From: Perilla frutescens
Taxonomy: Eukaryota > Streptophyta > Magnoliopsida > Lamiales > Lamiaceae
Length of the DNA stretch: 64,000 bases
Direction: 5' to 3'
NCBI GenBank assembly: GCA_026008535.1
Contig: BRKX01000014.1
Location: 6,137,001-6,201,000 of the forward strand
Shown: piece by piece, positions 25,241 through 37,030 of the stretch
Layout of the letters: each line of letters starts with the position of its first letter
Numbering within the stretch: position 1 is the stretch's first letter
Translations under genes and position numbers: made by a program
The notes under the pieces: generated by a model
The model's database searches: none
What the model saw: only the letters and a program-made list of their open reading frames with translations
Told to the model about the DNA's origin: nothing

Positions 25241-26263
25241 TGATAATAATTTCCGAACTTTGAGGAATTCTGTTTTGACCCCCAATATATTTTAGACATG
25301 CCAATTTAAACCACAACTTTTGAAGAGCTGCATTACGGTCTCTATTTTTACAGTATATAATTTTGAGTAGTAAAATATTATATAATTGTTATTAAGTGTC
25401 TAAGCTTTTTTTGAAATGATAACTATGCCACTAATCTTATTTCGAATGTACATTAAAATCCAACATTTTCAAGTGTGATGTCCTCTAATGCTCTGCGAAT
25501 GTTATTACAAGATAGTCTGGAATATATTGAACAATTGCATTTTAGTCCCTATGTTTTGCTTAACCCCTATACTTCAATAAGATGAATAGTTGGAACCTTG
25601 CATATTTTATAGGTCACTTTTATTCTTCATACTCTATTAAAAGTCTCTTGTATGCCTCTAAACCGTTGAAGAATTGCTTTATAATAAGTTTTCCAAGTCT
25701 TATCTAATGGTGTTTTAGCTCTTAAATAATGCACACAGACCCTCAAAACTTTTTATGAATTTGAAGCTATTTTGAAATGATGTGTTAACCCTTAGTTTTT
25801 AGTAATAACATGTTATGAGTCCCAGAAACTGAAATTCAATTGTTTTAATGACTCTAGATCGACTTTCTCTATTAGCAATTTAGCATCTCCTTCACTTCTG
25901 ATATATATTATACAAAGAAAAAAGAAAGAAAGAAAAGCAGCAGTTTGGGAGTTGCTGCGGAGCTGAAAGTTGATGCCATGAAATAATTGAGCGATTTCAT
26001 TGTTTTATGTCTAATTTGTAGATTTAATAGCTCAAGCGATTTTCTTCACTTGTTTTTTCCTCTCCTTAGGTAACTCATTTGAGATGATTATATATTTTAT
26101 CTTTGTAGAAACTGTTTTATCATCACCATTGTCATATCACTTGTTATCATCTTACATTCTCAACTTCCTTGACTTGCAGGGTTGCCTCCAAATCTTTTGG
26201 AACGTGCCTTCAGTGGCCTTTGAGACGTATTTGATTCATCGTGAGTTGATCATCGACAGACAA

Positions 26264-27160
26264 ATGGCATCCAGTAAAGGTTGCCTCTGTTTCTAGTCTT
26301 CTTGTTTCCGATCTTGCATGTCATATTAGAATTAAATTGAGTCAACGTGTAATAGTGTTTTCGATTTTCTGATGTCATGTCTTGTTTCTCCATTGATGCA
26401 TATATATATGCTACCAATATTCGACAGGGATAGCTATAGTGGTTATGGGAGTCAGTGGTGCTGGAAAATCGTGAGTCATATATCCAATGATTCTACACTT
26501 GCATTCGTTGTTCATGTCCTTAGTTAGGTTTGTTTCTTCACCTCTGCAGAACTGTTGGTGCAATGCTGGCAGAAGTGATGAATGGCTGTTTTCTTGATGC
26601 TGATGACTACCACCCGCAGTCGAACAAAGGTAGGTTCTTGATTAGAGGTGCCTCGTCATCATTTGCACGTATGAAATAATGATTCTCCCTCGTCTATAAC
26701 AGAGAAGATGAAGGCCGGGATCCCTCTCTCAGATGAAGACCGCGTCCCTTGGCTTGAAACTCTACGCGACACACTAAGAGCAAGCTTGGTAGAGGATGGA
26801 ACCATGATTCTTGGATGTTCTGCTCTGCAGAAGCATTACAGAGAAATTCTTCGATGTGCAGACCCTGACTATGTACTAGGTTCTTACGGAGGTGCTGTCA
26901 AATTTGTATTATTGAGTGTGGGGGCGGAGGTTCTTGCTGCTCGGCTGGAGAAAAGAGCAGCGGAAGGGAGGCATTTCATGCCGGCTAAACTCCTGCAATC
27001 TCAGCTCGATTTGCTACAGATCGATGAATCAGAAGGAATACTTACAGTTGATGCTTCGCTTGATCCTCGAGAAACATTGAAAACGGTACAAGGTTTACTT
27101 ATGCCTACTTCATTAGTAGAAGAAACTAATGTGAGAGATGAGGGGTATGGAGTGAAATGA
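26264..27160 (+). CDS. Gluconokinase (GntK-type small kinase), intact copy A
   Basis: Four exons: 26264-26279, 26428-26470, 26550-26629 and 26703-27160 (TGA), 198 residues, all introns GT-AG. It phosphorylates D-gluconate to 6-phosphogluconate with ATP, feeding the oxidative pentose phosphate pathway. The P-loop GVSGAGKS (residues 13-20) is assembled across exons 2 and 3. DADDYHPQSNKEKMKAGIPL matches the substrate-side segment of the family. Further family blocks are CSALQKHYREILR and FMPAKLLQSQLDLLQ. There is no obvious transit peptide, so a cytosolic location is likely. A 5'-UTR exon may end near 26270 after an acceptor at about 26180. The exon from 26703 is long and intronless. Decayed copies lie at 36108-37030 and 53140-56380. 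Confidence 0.9.
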
Positions 27161-27986
27161 ACAAATTCCATTATTTAAACAGAAATGTATGCCTAGAGAG
27201 AGAAGTACAACACTCATCTTTAATTTCATGTATAACAATGAAAATTCTCTTGGTCTTGATACTATTGATATATCACAGCATAGAGATTATCTCCTGTATC
27301 TTTAATATCTCTTTTTGATTCTTTCCTAGTCTATTTTCATCATAAATATATATGATGATGAAATTAGCTTTTTCATGACTTGCATTTTCATAATAAATTC
27401 ACTTTGGATTCGGAAAGAGCGAGGTCAACAAAACAATGACACTAATTCAAAATTGGCATAAAAGGAGATACTGAAATTCAATATGAAGATGAAGTAAGGT
27501 AATTTCATTCAAGAAAATCTTGCCAAACAATAATTTAATTACCAGACATCATTCTTTATGACAACTTAATTAAGCATATTATCAAATGACTAAATATAGT
27601 TTTCAAATTCATCTCTGCAGCTAACTAACTAGGTAAACCTTAATTATCCCATGTAGATAAAAAGATAGCAAAATATTAGCCCTCTCAAGACCAAAGAAGA
27701 CTAGTGTTTTGATTATCAAGATACTAAAATTGTCATCGATAATTTAAAATAGAGTAACCAAAATAATGAATAATTAATATACTCGAATATATAGTTCAAC
27801 AAAAAGTGTACATTTTAAACAAAATAAATACACGATGCTGTAAAGAACAGGTATACACACTGTCTCTATGAAGCAAACCACATAAAGCCGACTTATATTT
27901 GAACAAAATAAAAAACAATATATATATATATATATATATATAATCAAAGAATTTCATAATTAAATTATGTGTCCACCTCTCCTCCT
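27161..27986. repeat. GntK 3' flank and NLR-A 3' flank (duplicated in units B and C)
   Basis: Contains the GntK 3' UTR, then DNA recurring at about 38590-39110 and 61100-61878. Shared landmarks are TCTTTTTGATTCTTTCCTAG, TATATATGATGATGAAATTA, GAGGTCAACAAAACA and ATTAGCCCT.TCAAGAC. A (TA)n tract lies at about 27920-27942. No gene is visible. Confidence 0.75.
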
Positions 27987-30900
27987 CTATTCCACCGTTT
28001 CTTCTTGGTTCTCTTCACCACCTTCTGTTTAAGAAATTGACAAAATATATACCCACACATACAATTTGTTAATTAGTCTAATCCCAAATTAATTAAGTTA
28101 TAGTTGTTGTTATATGTACCTTTTGGTCGAGCCAAGTGTTGCTGCAGCACAACATTCAAATCCTTTGCACCACCAAAATATTCATCGTTTATTTTGACAC
28201 TTTCCAAATTTGGTGAAGTTACCGGTCCCAAGGTAAAAAAATTCATATTGGGGCACTTTTTAATTTTCACTTCCTGCAATGAAGGCAACTCAACCTCACA
28301 TTTCCATTCGCAAAAGCTCACCAATTTGCCTAAATTCTTCAACTTAAGCTCCTGCAATTTAGGAAATACAAGAGTTCTCCTAATTTCACCACCACTCACG
28401 GCTTTCTCCTTCTCGTCGTTGCCCTCGTCTTCAATCACTTTAACCATCTCAGAACATTCAAGTATAATTAATTCTCTGAGATTGACAAGATTTCCAGCAA
28501 TTGAAGACGTAAATAAACACATGCTGCCCTGATACTCACAGACTTTTAACTTTTCAAGTTCATTAAAGGAAGATACATGAAATCTATGACCATGAAATGG
28601 ATTGAGATCAGTCTCTAATTCCTTGAATGAGACCTGCATAATATCAAAGAGTGATCCATGAAATAAGTAGCTGTATGAGACACAAAAAAGAAAAATGAAG
28701 AAATACTTAGGTGGCACGTACTTACTTTTGATAGTTGGCATAATAGATGTGAATTATCATGATAATAACATTGATCATCATCTCCCGAGATAGATGTAAC
28801 GAACACAAAACTTGTGAATTTTGGACATTCTCGAATACACATTGTGTTGAGTAGAGGGAATTCAATGCCCACGATTCCTTGATAGAAAGTTGCCAGATTT
28901 GGCAGGGAACTTAACTCAACATACATTAGTTTTGGGAACATTTTGAATGTGATATTTTCATCTTCTTGTTCATTCCATAAGAACACATGTTCCATCGTCT
29001 CACATTCATCAATATGCAGACTTTCAAGGTGTGAAAGGCAATCCTTTCCTGCAACTGACAACTGCCCTAGATTGCGTAGGCAAGGACAACTGCTGATTTC
29101 TATGGAAGAAAGGTTGCTAAAAATTGGAACATAATTATTTTGACGTCGAATGCTACTGTTGCTCTTCCATAATTGCTTTAGTGCAGGCAAGCTTTTAAGT
29201 AGTAAGTACTCGAGATTCTGGAAAGAAGTAGATGAAATTGATGTTGTTACAATATTCTTCATACTCTCACACTCATCCAACCTCAACCACCTAATCTTTT
29301 CACTTTTTGCCAACTCCAGATTAATATTTGCACCATTTCCACACAAATATAGACAATCAACATCTCTTATAAGCAGCATCTTAATCCATTCTCCTAAACG
29401 AGTTTCTCCATCCCAGCGCAGACATATTTTGTTAGATGAATGCAAACTTTTTGGCAACGACCAATAATATTTTAAATCAATTTCAATATGAAATCTGTGT
29501 AACTTTGATGAAAGGTGCATATTTTCCGCAACTAATGCAGGATCACCTATGTCAATCTCCAAGCACCTCAAATTGGTCAATGCCTCCAACTCTCTGAGCC
29601 CTGCATTTGCATTCTCTCTTTCCTGAATATCCCATGCTTCCCATTTGGAGAAGCTCTGCAACATCTTCAACTCCTCCAACCCAACTAGACTTGATATGAT
29701 GCCACGACCTATTCTTTTGAGATTCCCACACCATGTAAGATCCAACAATTTCAGGCATTTTAATCCCTTTATCTCCGGTGGTAACTCCTTTATCGAATAA
29801 CAATTTCGACAGATGAGAATCTCTAGATTTATACACTCCCCAACAACAGATATTGTCTCCAATCCCTCACATGATTCTAAGACCAAAGTCTTGAGATTTT
29901 TTAGTAACCGCGGCAGTGATACCAATGAGTGATTTCGAATGGACAACACGTTCATATCTCTGATCTCTTCAACAAAGCTACCGTCGAATTCCACTTCTGA
30001 ATTACCAATCAAGAAGAGAAGACGTAAGTTTGGGAATCCCAACCAGTTGGATGGAAGCTGATATGAAGAAATCCAAGTGCAATTGTTGTCACCGATATAT
30101 CCTTCTTGTTTAGCAATGAATATGCAAACATCACGAACAACATCATGCATTCGAACAAATTGATCTCCATACTCACTATCTAATAGCAAAGACCGACTTT
30201 TAAGCATCTTACTCAATGTGTACATCCTATTCCTTGCTTCTTCCAAATTTCTGATGCCTACTTCAAATATCCCTAATCCTATACAGAAATAAGTCAAGTC
30301 ATCAAGACAAATATCAGCATCTTCACGAAACAAACAACAAAGCAAGAATACGGACTTGGCATGCTTAGAGTCCAAGGCATCGTAACTTAGTCTTAGGGGA
30401 TTGTAAACTTTTGCAATAAAATTAGGGATATCTGGATCACACTGTCTCAATTGTCGTAGTACATCTTTCCAAATAGAAGCATTCTTCTCATCTTTCAATG
30501 CCGCGCCAACAGTTGTAAGGGCGATCGGCAAACCGGTGCACTCTTTTACGACTTGTTTTGCTAAAGAATTCAACCTAGTATCATCCACACATGTGCCTGC
30601 TCTCTCTCTAAACAGAAACCACGAGTCTTCTTCAGATAGGACTTGCATTCCAAAAACCTTTTCAATATTCATTGCACTCAGTTCATCACTATTTCGAGAT
30701 GTTAAGAGAACCGTGCACCCTTTTCCATCAGAAGGTATTCCTAAATCCTCGAGTTCGAGACTTTTCCAAACATCATCCAAAACTAGGAGAATTCTCTTCG
30801 TGCCACTCAGTCTGCTGTGTAATTTTTGTGCTCTATTAGCCTGTGAAGTTTCATGTTTGAGATCTAAACCCAGTGATCCACCAATCTCAAGTTGAATTTT

Positions 30901-31548
30901 CAATGTGTCAACTTGTTGGCTGAAGACTGCCATCACAACTTCGTCGAACACATGCTCCTCCAATGCTCTGTTCATGATTCTTTTGGCCATGGTAGTCTTT
31001 CCGAGACCTCCCATCCCACATATCCCTATCATGTTCAAATCCCTACCTCTCAGAGCTGTCATGATGTCTTCTTCAATTTGTTTTCTGGACTCGAATTCAT
31101 ACACCTTTCCTATTGAAACTGCTCTTGTTGCTGGTGGAGGTCCTGGCTGGGATATATGATTGAACTTGCACTTCCCTCGAAGCTCTTTCATACGATCAGT
31201 TGCTCTCTTAGCTCTCTTGCTAAGAGAAAAACGAGCTCTAAGCTTCAAACAGCCACTCTCGATATCAGTAGCTTCATTCAGAATTCCATTCATTTCGTTT
31301 TTGATGTGGTTGGAAGTAGTTAACCAAGTCTCAACTTGAGGAACAATGACTTGTACATTATCTCTTGCTCTATCAATTCGCCCCTGCAGATCTGCTGCTG
31401 CATCATCTAGTTTTTTTGCTTCATGTTTGAGAGTAGTGATGTTGGTAGCGAAGCAACATAGATAACTGAATTGGCGTATGATTGGAGCACCAACCCATTT
31501 CACAACTTCTATAGCTGGGCCAACAAATCCTGCAACAATTTCTGCCAT
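27987..31548 (-). CDS. CC-NBS-LRR (NLR) disease-resistance protein, copy A
   Basis: Three exons on the minus strand: 31548-28726, 28633-28120 and 28024-27987 (TAG), 1124 residues. An intracellular immune receptor of the RPS2/RPS5-like, non-EDVID CNL type. The coiled-coil region spans about 25-130. NB-ARC motifs follow: P-loop GMGGLGKTT (178-186), kinase-2 LLVLDDVW (254-261), RNBS-B LLTSRN (281-286), GLPL as GLPIALT (339-345) and MHD in VRMHDVVRD (467-469). LRRs run from about residue 500 to the end, with cysteine-rich repeats. Both small introns (92 and 95 bp) lie in the LRR part or tail. The 38-bp last exon encodes an acidic tail (EGGEENQEETVE). All motifs are intact, so the gene is probably functional. 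Neighbours and paralogues NLR-B and NLR-C lie on the same strand. Confidence 0.92.
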
Positions 31549-32496
31549 TCCCTACAATTCTTTTTTTTCACTGTTTTTTTTTTTGTTTCACATGAGAAAC
31601 AGCTAACACCTCTTAAGGAGATCAAATATACACACACATATATATCTTAGCTAATTTTATCAACAATAATTCACATGTACAATTTCTATTAAAATACGAT
31701 AGGAAATGCTTATAATATATCAACAATAATATCTTGAAATAGAAAACACACATAACATAATTATATTCTAGTCTGAAAACGAGAAAAGAACTGGACACGT
31801 GTGGTCTTATGAATCATGATTCATGTCCAAAGCAAATTATCTTTTATTAGCAGAAATAGAAGATATAGGTGTAGAAAAGAAACAACAAATATCGTTCAAT
31901 TGGAAGTTAATTATCGATATAATATGCATATAAAAATAATTATTAACATGTTAATGTACTGGTACATAATGCAGATGGTTGATGGATTGAATAGGGGCGG
32001 GGAGGGTAATTAATGTACTAAATGTAGTTAGTGTTATGGTTGATTTTTATCATCCACCTTTATTTATTAATGAGCAGGTATTCCATGCAGCACTGCTGCA
32101 CTATATCCATTCATGGGCCGTCTTTTTTCTTTAGTTTGAAATTTTTAATAATTAGATGTGATATCTAATAACATATAAATGGTTAACACCTGTTTAAATT
32201 CACTAGCTGCGAATCCGATAATTTTTTTTTGAAGAGGAACAAAGTTAATTGTTTGTTAGGATTTTTTTTTTCCAACAACTTATCAAATGTTTGTTTGCAC
32301 CTGAAATTTCGTACTCTAGAGTAGTTTCGTTTAGGATTGATTAATTTTGTTGTTTGCCTACAATTTTTTGTTTCAGTCATCCATCGAAGATGGATGTTTT
32401 GGTCTTTTGTAGAGATTCGAACATCCGAAGAAGACATTTTGAAGGGATTGAGTTATTCTCTATTTGTTTTTATATTTAATGAATTTTTCGTCAAAA
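31549..32496. other. Promoter region of NLR-A
   Basis: The first roughly 60 bp beyond the ATG (TCCCTACAATTCTTTT ... ACATGAGAAACAG) match the same position ahead of NLR-B. Beyond about 31610 the similarity stops. The rest is AT-rich. Two short frames (31816-32013, 32337-32531) have no family support. Confidence 0.5.
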
Positions 32497-32501
32497 GGTT
32501 G

Positions 32502-35149
32502 TGTGAAACTATGAAGAAGAAGCCACATTGATGCCTTGTGTTAGTTGCTAGTTATAGTATTTGTTTTGTAGCATAAAACGTATTTTTCATTTTCAGCAAC
32601 TCTGTAATAGTTTAGTATAAATAGATAGCTGCAGTTCTTTTGTAATTAACTTTTACAGAATAAGAAAAATTCACACACAGTTTAATGTCAAGATAAAAAC
32701 CGTGCGTTGTGATAATGGTCCTGCATTTTCTCTTACTCCTCTTTATACTCTTTGGCACTCTTCTTCAACATTCATGTGTCGAAACTCCACAGCAAAATGC
32801 CCGAGTCGAATGTAAGCATCAACATTTGCTCAACGTTGCTCGAAGTCTTTTCTTTCAGTCCCATGTACCAGTTGTTTACTGAGGCGACTGTGTTCTTACC
32901 GCTTCATATCTCATCAATCGTCTTCCTTCCTCTGTTCTAAATAATTCTTCTCCATTTGAACAACTTTTTAAGCTCCCACCGAATTATAGTCACCTGAAAT
33001 CATTTGGTTGTCTCTGCTATGTCTCTACCTTAGCCCGAGATCGTCATAAATTCTCTCCACGTGCTCAAAAATGCATTTTTCTGGGGTATCCATCGGGTTA
33101 CAAAGGGTATAAATTACTTGATTTGCATACCAACCAAATTCTTATCAGCCGCAATGTTGTTTTTCATGAATCTGAGTTCCCTTTTTCCACTTCCTCTACT
33201 CCCTCAAATTCTTTGTTCCTTTTCCACAAAGTTGCTCTCCCTCTTGCGTCAGCACCTGCTCCAACTTCCTCGATTCCTTCTCGTACTACTTCCGGTCATA
33301 CAGTTCGTTTGCCATCCTATCTCAATGATTATGTTTGCGGGCAAGCCACTGGTTCCATACTTTATCCCCTCAGTGATACACTCTCTTATTCTTCTTTATC
33401 TCCTTCCTACAAGTCCTACATTCACTCTATTTCTTGCACTACAGAGCCTACCTCCTACATTCAGGCTTCCAAGCTTCCTCACTGGCAACTTGCCATGAAT
33501 GATGAGTTAGATGCCTTGATCAAGAATAATACTTGGTCGTTAACCTCCTTACCTCCTGGAAAGTCCACAATTGGCTGCAAGTGGGTTTACCGTACTAAGT
33601 TTCGTACTGATGGTAGTGTTGAACGCTTCAAGGTTCGCCTTGTTGCCAAGGGGTACACCCAATAGGCTGGTATTGATTATCTTGATACATTTTCTCCTGT
33701 TGCTAAGTTGGTGACTGTCAAGCTCATGTTATCGGTCGCCGCGGCTAAGGGTTGGTTTCTTACTCACTTGGACATCAATAATGCTTTCTTACATGGGGAC
33801 TTGCAAGAGGAGATCTATATGGATCTCCCTCCTGGTCTTTCCAGTAAGGGGGCGCTCTATCCTCCTAACACGGTTTGTCGTTTACGTAAATCTCTATATG
33901 GTCTTAAGCAAGTTTCTCGTCAATGGTTTCTCAAGTTTACTACAGTTTTGCAATTATATGGATTGCGGCAGTCCAGCTCTGATCATTCTTTCTTCACTAA
34001 GACAGAAGGAGATGTGTTTCTTGGATTGGTAGTATATGTGGATGATATGCTTATCACTAGTAATCATGAGGATACTATCATCCATTTCAAGGAGTTTCTT
34101 GGTAAGCATTTTAAATACAAGGATTTGGGTGATGCGAAATATTTTTTAGGGCTTGAAATTGCAAGAAATTCAACAGGCATCTTCCTTTTCTACACCTATT
34201 GACTCAGGATCCTAAATAGCACAAGATGGCAGTGACGTCTTGAAGGATCCTTCGTCATATAGGAGATTGATTGGTCGACTACTATATTTGTGTTTGACAC
34301 GACCTGATATTTGCTTTGTCGTTCATAAGCTGAGTCAATTTCTTGCTAAGCCATGTGATCACCATTTGATAGCTGCTCAGCGAATCCTCAAGTATGTCAA
34401 AGGATCAGCAGGTATTGGCATTTTTTTCTCTAGCCACAATAATTTTGAGTTGAGCATGTTCGCGAATGCAGACTGGGCTGCGTGCCCAGATACTAGAAGA
34501 TCTGTCACTAGCTACTGTATGTTCCTAGGCTCTTCCTTGATTTCTTGGCGCTCCAAGAAGCAAGACACCATATCTCGTTCATCAGCCGAAGCAGAATATA
34601 GAGCAATGACACAAGCTTGCTGCGAGATTGTGTGGACAGTTTCTCTTCTTGCAGATTTTGGGATTCAAAGACAAAAACCTGTTCCTTTATTCAGTGACAA
34701 TAAGGCGACTATTTATATAACCTCCAATCCTGCCTTCCATGAGAGAACGAAGCACATCGAGATAGACTGCCACGCAATTCGGGAGAAATTTCTTCTTGGT
34801 CTTGTCAATCCAATGCATGTGAGTTCCCAACTGCAGCTTGCTAACATTCTTACCAAATCCCTTACTCCATCAGTGTTCCGACGCATGGTTCACAAGCTTG
34901 GACTGTCTACTATCTTTGTCCCGCTTGAGGGGGCATGTGAAACTATGAAGAAGAAGCCACATTGATGCCTTGTGTTAGTTGCTAGTTATAGTATTTGTTT
35001 TGTAGCATAAAACGTATTTTTCATTTTCAGCAACTCTGTAATAATTTAGTATAAATAGATATCTGCAATTCTTTTGTAATTAACTTTTACAAAATAAGAA
35101 AAATGTTTCTCTCTCTTCACGCTTTTCCCACTTCTTTCTCTTCTTATTA
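32502..35149 (+). mobile_element. Internally deleted Copia retrotransposon 1
   Basis: Two short LTR copies begin TGTGAAACTATGAAGAAG at 32502 and 34936. GGTTG flanks the whole element (32497-32501 and 35150-35154), consistent with a 5-bp target duplication. A polypurine tract TTGAGGGGG lies just ahead of the right LTR. The left LTR runs only to about 32670-32690, then joins directly into integrase-coding sequence, so gag, protease and the integrase start are missing. The right LTR is 214 bp and ends at 35149. The element cannot encode a complete polyprotein. Confidence 0.8.
32690..34930 (+). pseudogene. Broken Copia pol: integrase, reverse transcriptase and RNase H
   Basis: Integrase remains appear from about 32690 (VRCDNGPAF, then CIFLGYPSGYKGYK near 33070-33110). 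Reverse transcriptase follows (NNTWSL, GCKWVYRTKF, LDINNAFLHGDL, VYVDDMLITSN around 34030-34060) and then RNase H (NADWAACPDTRRS, SSAEAEYRAM, ERTKHIEIDCHAIR). Breaks include frame changes in the integrase part, a TAG at 33663-33665 in the reverse transcriptase, and a deletion with frame change near 34190-34240. It is transcriptionally and mechanistically dead on its own. Confidence 0.88.
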
Positions 35150-35154
35150 GGTTG

Positions 35155-36050
35155 TGCTGCATATATATTTTATTTATAGCACATTAATTTTTTGTGCATA
35201 CTTTATTTTCCACTGCATATTAAGAGTCTTGATTATTTTTAGATTTTTTCTCTCCAATTCTCAATCAGCAAATACATGTAGCACATTAAATTTCTGTGCA
35301 CACGTTTATTTTCGCTGCATATTGTGTTGAATGTTGCTCCAATACTAAACTCGATCAATATTTTTTATTATGTTTTTGCACATATTTTCAGCATTAATAT
35401 TACCCACTGATTTAATATGCATGAGTATAATTAAACTTAGCTTCCAAAATAAGAGTGCTATAATTGTGTAGCATGTGCTAGAAGACTGATATAGTAAAAT
35501 CCTAGCATATATATTTTGTTGTATGGGAGAAGCTAATAATATTTAATCCATCACAAATATGAAAATCAATTCAACAACCATAATTATGTTTCTCTGCAGC
35601 AAATCTCTCCACTTTTTCCTCTCCAAAAATCACAGCACCAAAATAGGAAATTTACAGCACCATATTCAATTCACAAACAAATCACATACAAATCTACATA
35701 TATAAAAATGATCCTACGGAAATTAAGTTGTAATATATTTAAAATAAACAAACAATACAGAGATTTAAGAGAAATGAATTAAATAATTGATCAATGTTTA
35801 TATTTTTTTATGAAAATATAGATATTATCTGCGTGCAGTGTGTACCTCTATTAAAACGGTTGCTTGATTAGAAGGAGAGCTGCTTCATCTCAAATGGTTT
35901 TCCGCTCTTCAGTTTTCATGCTTCTATTTTTACAGGAAAGTGAAGTTTGTGGCTTACAAATATTGGGAATTATTAATTAAATATCTAAACGTATAAGATT
36001 TGTTGATTTTCAATTGTAAATATTATATTTATCATACTGGTCTGAATATG
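35155..36050. repeat. Spacer S, copy 1 (duplicated between units)
   Basis: Non-coding DNA that recurs at about 51060-52010 and in part at 59880-60170. Landmarks are TAAAATAAGAGTG.TATAATTGTG, TTTTGTTGTATGG.AGAAGCTAAT, ATCCATCACAAAT.TGAAAATCAA and AAACGGTTGCTT. It lies between one NLR promoter and the next gluconokinase copy. Confidence 0.75.
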
Positions 36051-36169
36051 ATTTTGACTTTTGAGCAAAAGAAAGTAGCAGACAAGGTGGTGGGACACAC
36101 ATTATTTAAATGTTTCTTCACTTGTTGGTGCAATGCTGGCAGAAGTGATGAATGGCTGTTTTCTCTACC

Positions 36170-36338
36170 TCTACTCCTAACACGGAAAATTCTATCTTAC
36201 CCAATGGGTAATGTCCAATGTGGCACAATAGATCTATTGTAATACTTTTAAGTGTCCTAATAGATGTATTGTAACATTTAAGAGTGTCACAATAGACCTA
36301 TTATATCACATTGGGTAGTATATAACTTTCCCCTCTAC
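36170..36338. mobile_element. Small MITE in exon 3 of the GntK pseudogene
   Basis: Inserted between the TTTTCT and CTACCACCCCCA parts of exon 3. Ends GGAAAATTCTATCTTACCCA (left) and, on the other strand, GGAAAGTTATATACTACCCA (right) are inverted repeats continuing into AATG. The interior repeats CACAATAGATCTATTGT-like palindromes. CCTCTAC-type sequence lies on both sides, suggesting a longish target duplication. Confidence 0.75.
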
Positions 36339-36452
36339 CACCCCCAATCGAACAAAGGTAGGTTCTTGATTAGAGGAGCCTTGTCATCATTTGCACGTAT
36401 AAATAATGATTCTCCCACGTCTACAACAGACAAGATGAAGACATCCCTCTCT

Positions 36453-36582
36453 AAATGAATGCTCAATGTGTCACAATACATCTCATGCGTCATAATAGAT
36501 CTATTGTGATACATTAAAGTGTCACATTAGATCTATTATGACATATTAGGTATTACCAATTGGATAACATATAATTTTTCGG
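36453..36582. mobile_element. Second copy of the same MITE family in exon 4
   Basis: Flanked by an exact 10-bp duplication ATCCCTCTCT (36443-36452 and 36583-36592), a length typical of Mutator-like elements (9-10 bp). It shares the CACAATA-GATCTATTGTGA palindromes and the ATTGG-TAACATATAATTTTTC end with the MITE at 36170-36338. The left end appears shortened. Confidence 0.75.
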
Positions 36583-37030
36583 ATCCCTCTCTCAGATGAA
36601 GACCGCTTCCCTTGGCATGAAATTCTAAGAGCAAGCTTGGTAGAGGGCGGGACCATGATTCTTGGATGTTCTGCTCTGCAGAAGCATTACAGAGAAATTC
36701 TTCGATGTGCAGACCCTGACTATGTACCAGGTTCTTACGGAGGTGCCGTCGAATTTGTATTGTTGAATGTTGAGTGTCGGAGCGGAGGTTCTTGCTGCTC
36801 GGCTGGAGAAAAGAGCAGCGGAAGGGAGGCATTTCATGCCGGCTAAACTCTTGCAATCTCAGCTCGATTTGCTACAGATTGATGAATCAGAAGAAATACT
36901 CACAGTGGATGCTTCAATTCGTTTGATCCTCAGCAAACATTGAAATTAAACGGTACAAGCTTTAGTTATGCCTACTTCTTCATTAGTAGAAGTAGAAGAT
37001 ACTAATGAGGGAGATGAGGGGTATAGAGAT

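Larger units (their letters stand above)
36108..37030 (+). pseudogene. Gluconokinase pseudogene, copy B
   Basis: Exons 1 and 2 are missing. Exon 3 is recognisable from 36125 (TTGGTGCAATGCTGGCAGAA) but is split by a MITE. Exon 4 is split by a second related MITE, lacks part of the sequence after TTGGCATGAAATTCTAAGAG, and is shifted near 36770 (extra bases in TTGAATGTTGAGTGTCGG) and near 36915. The P-loop start is lost. Otherwise the sequence is very close to the intact gene at 26264-27160, so loss of function looks recent. Confidence 0.9.

Noticed and set aside
28104..31159. Several open frames on the plus strand across NLR-A (for example 28104-28532, 30536-30895), and likewise across NLR-B and NLR-C
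   Set aside because: They are antisense shadows of the NLR coding exons: they recur in every paralogue and contain no domain of their own.
33061..33498. 145-codon plus-strand frame overlapping the Copia 1 integrase/RT linker
   Set aside because: An out-of-frame shadow of the Copia pol frame that holds CIFLGYPSGYKGYK and the RT motifs.
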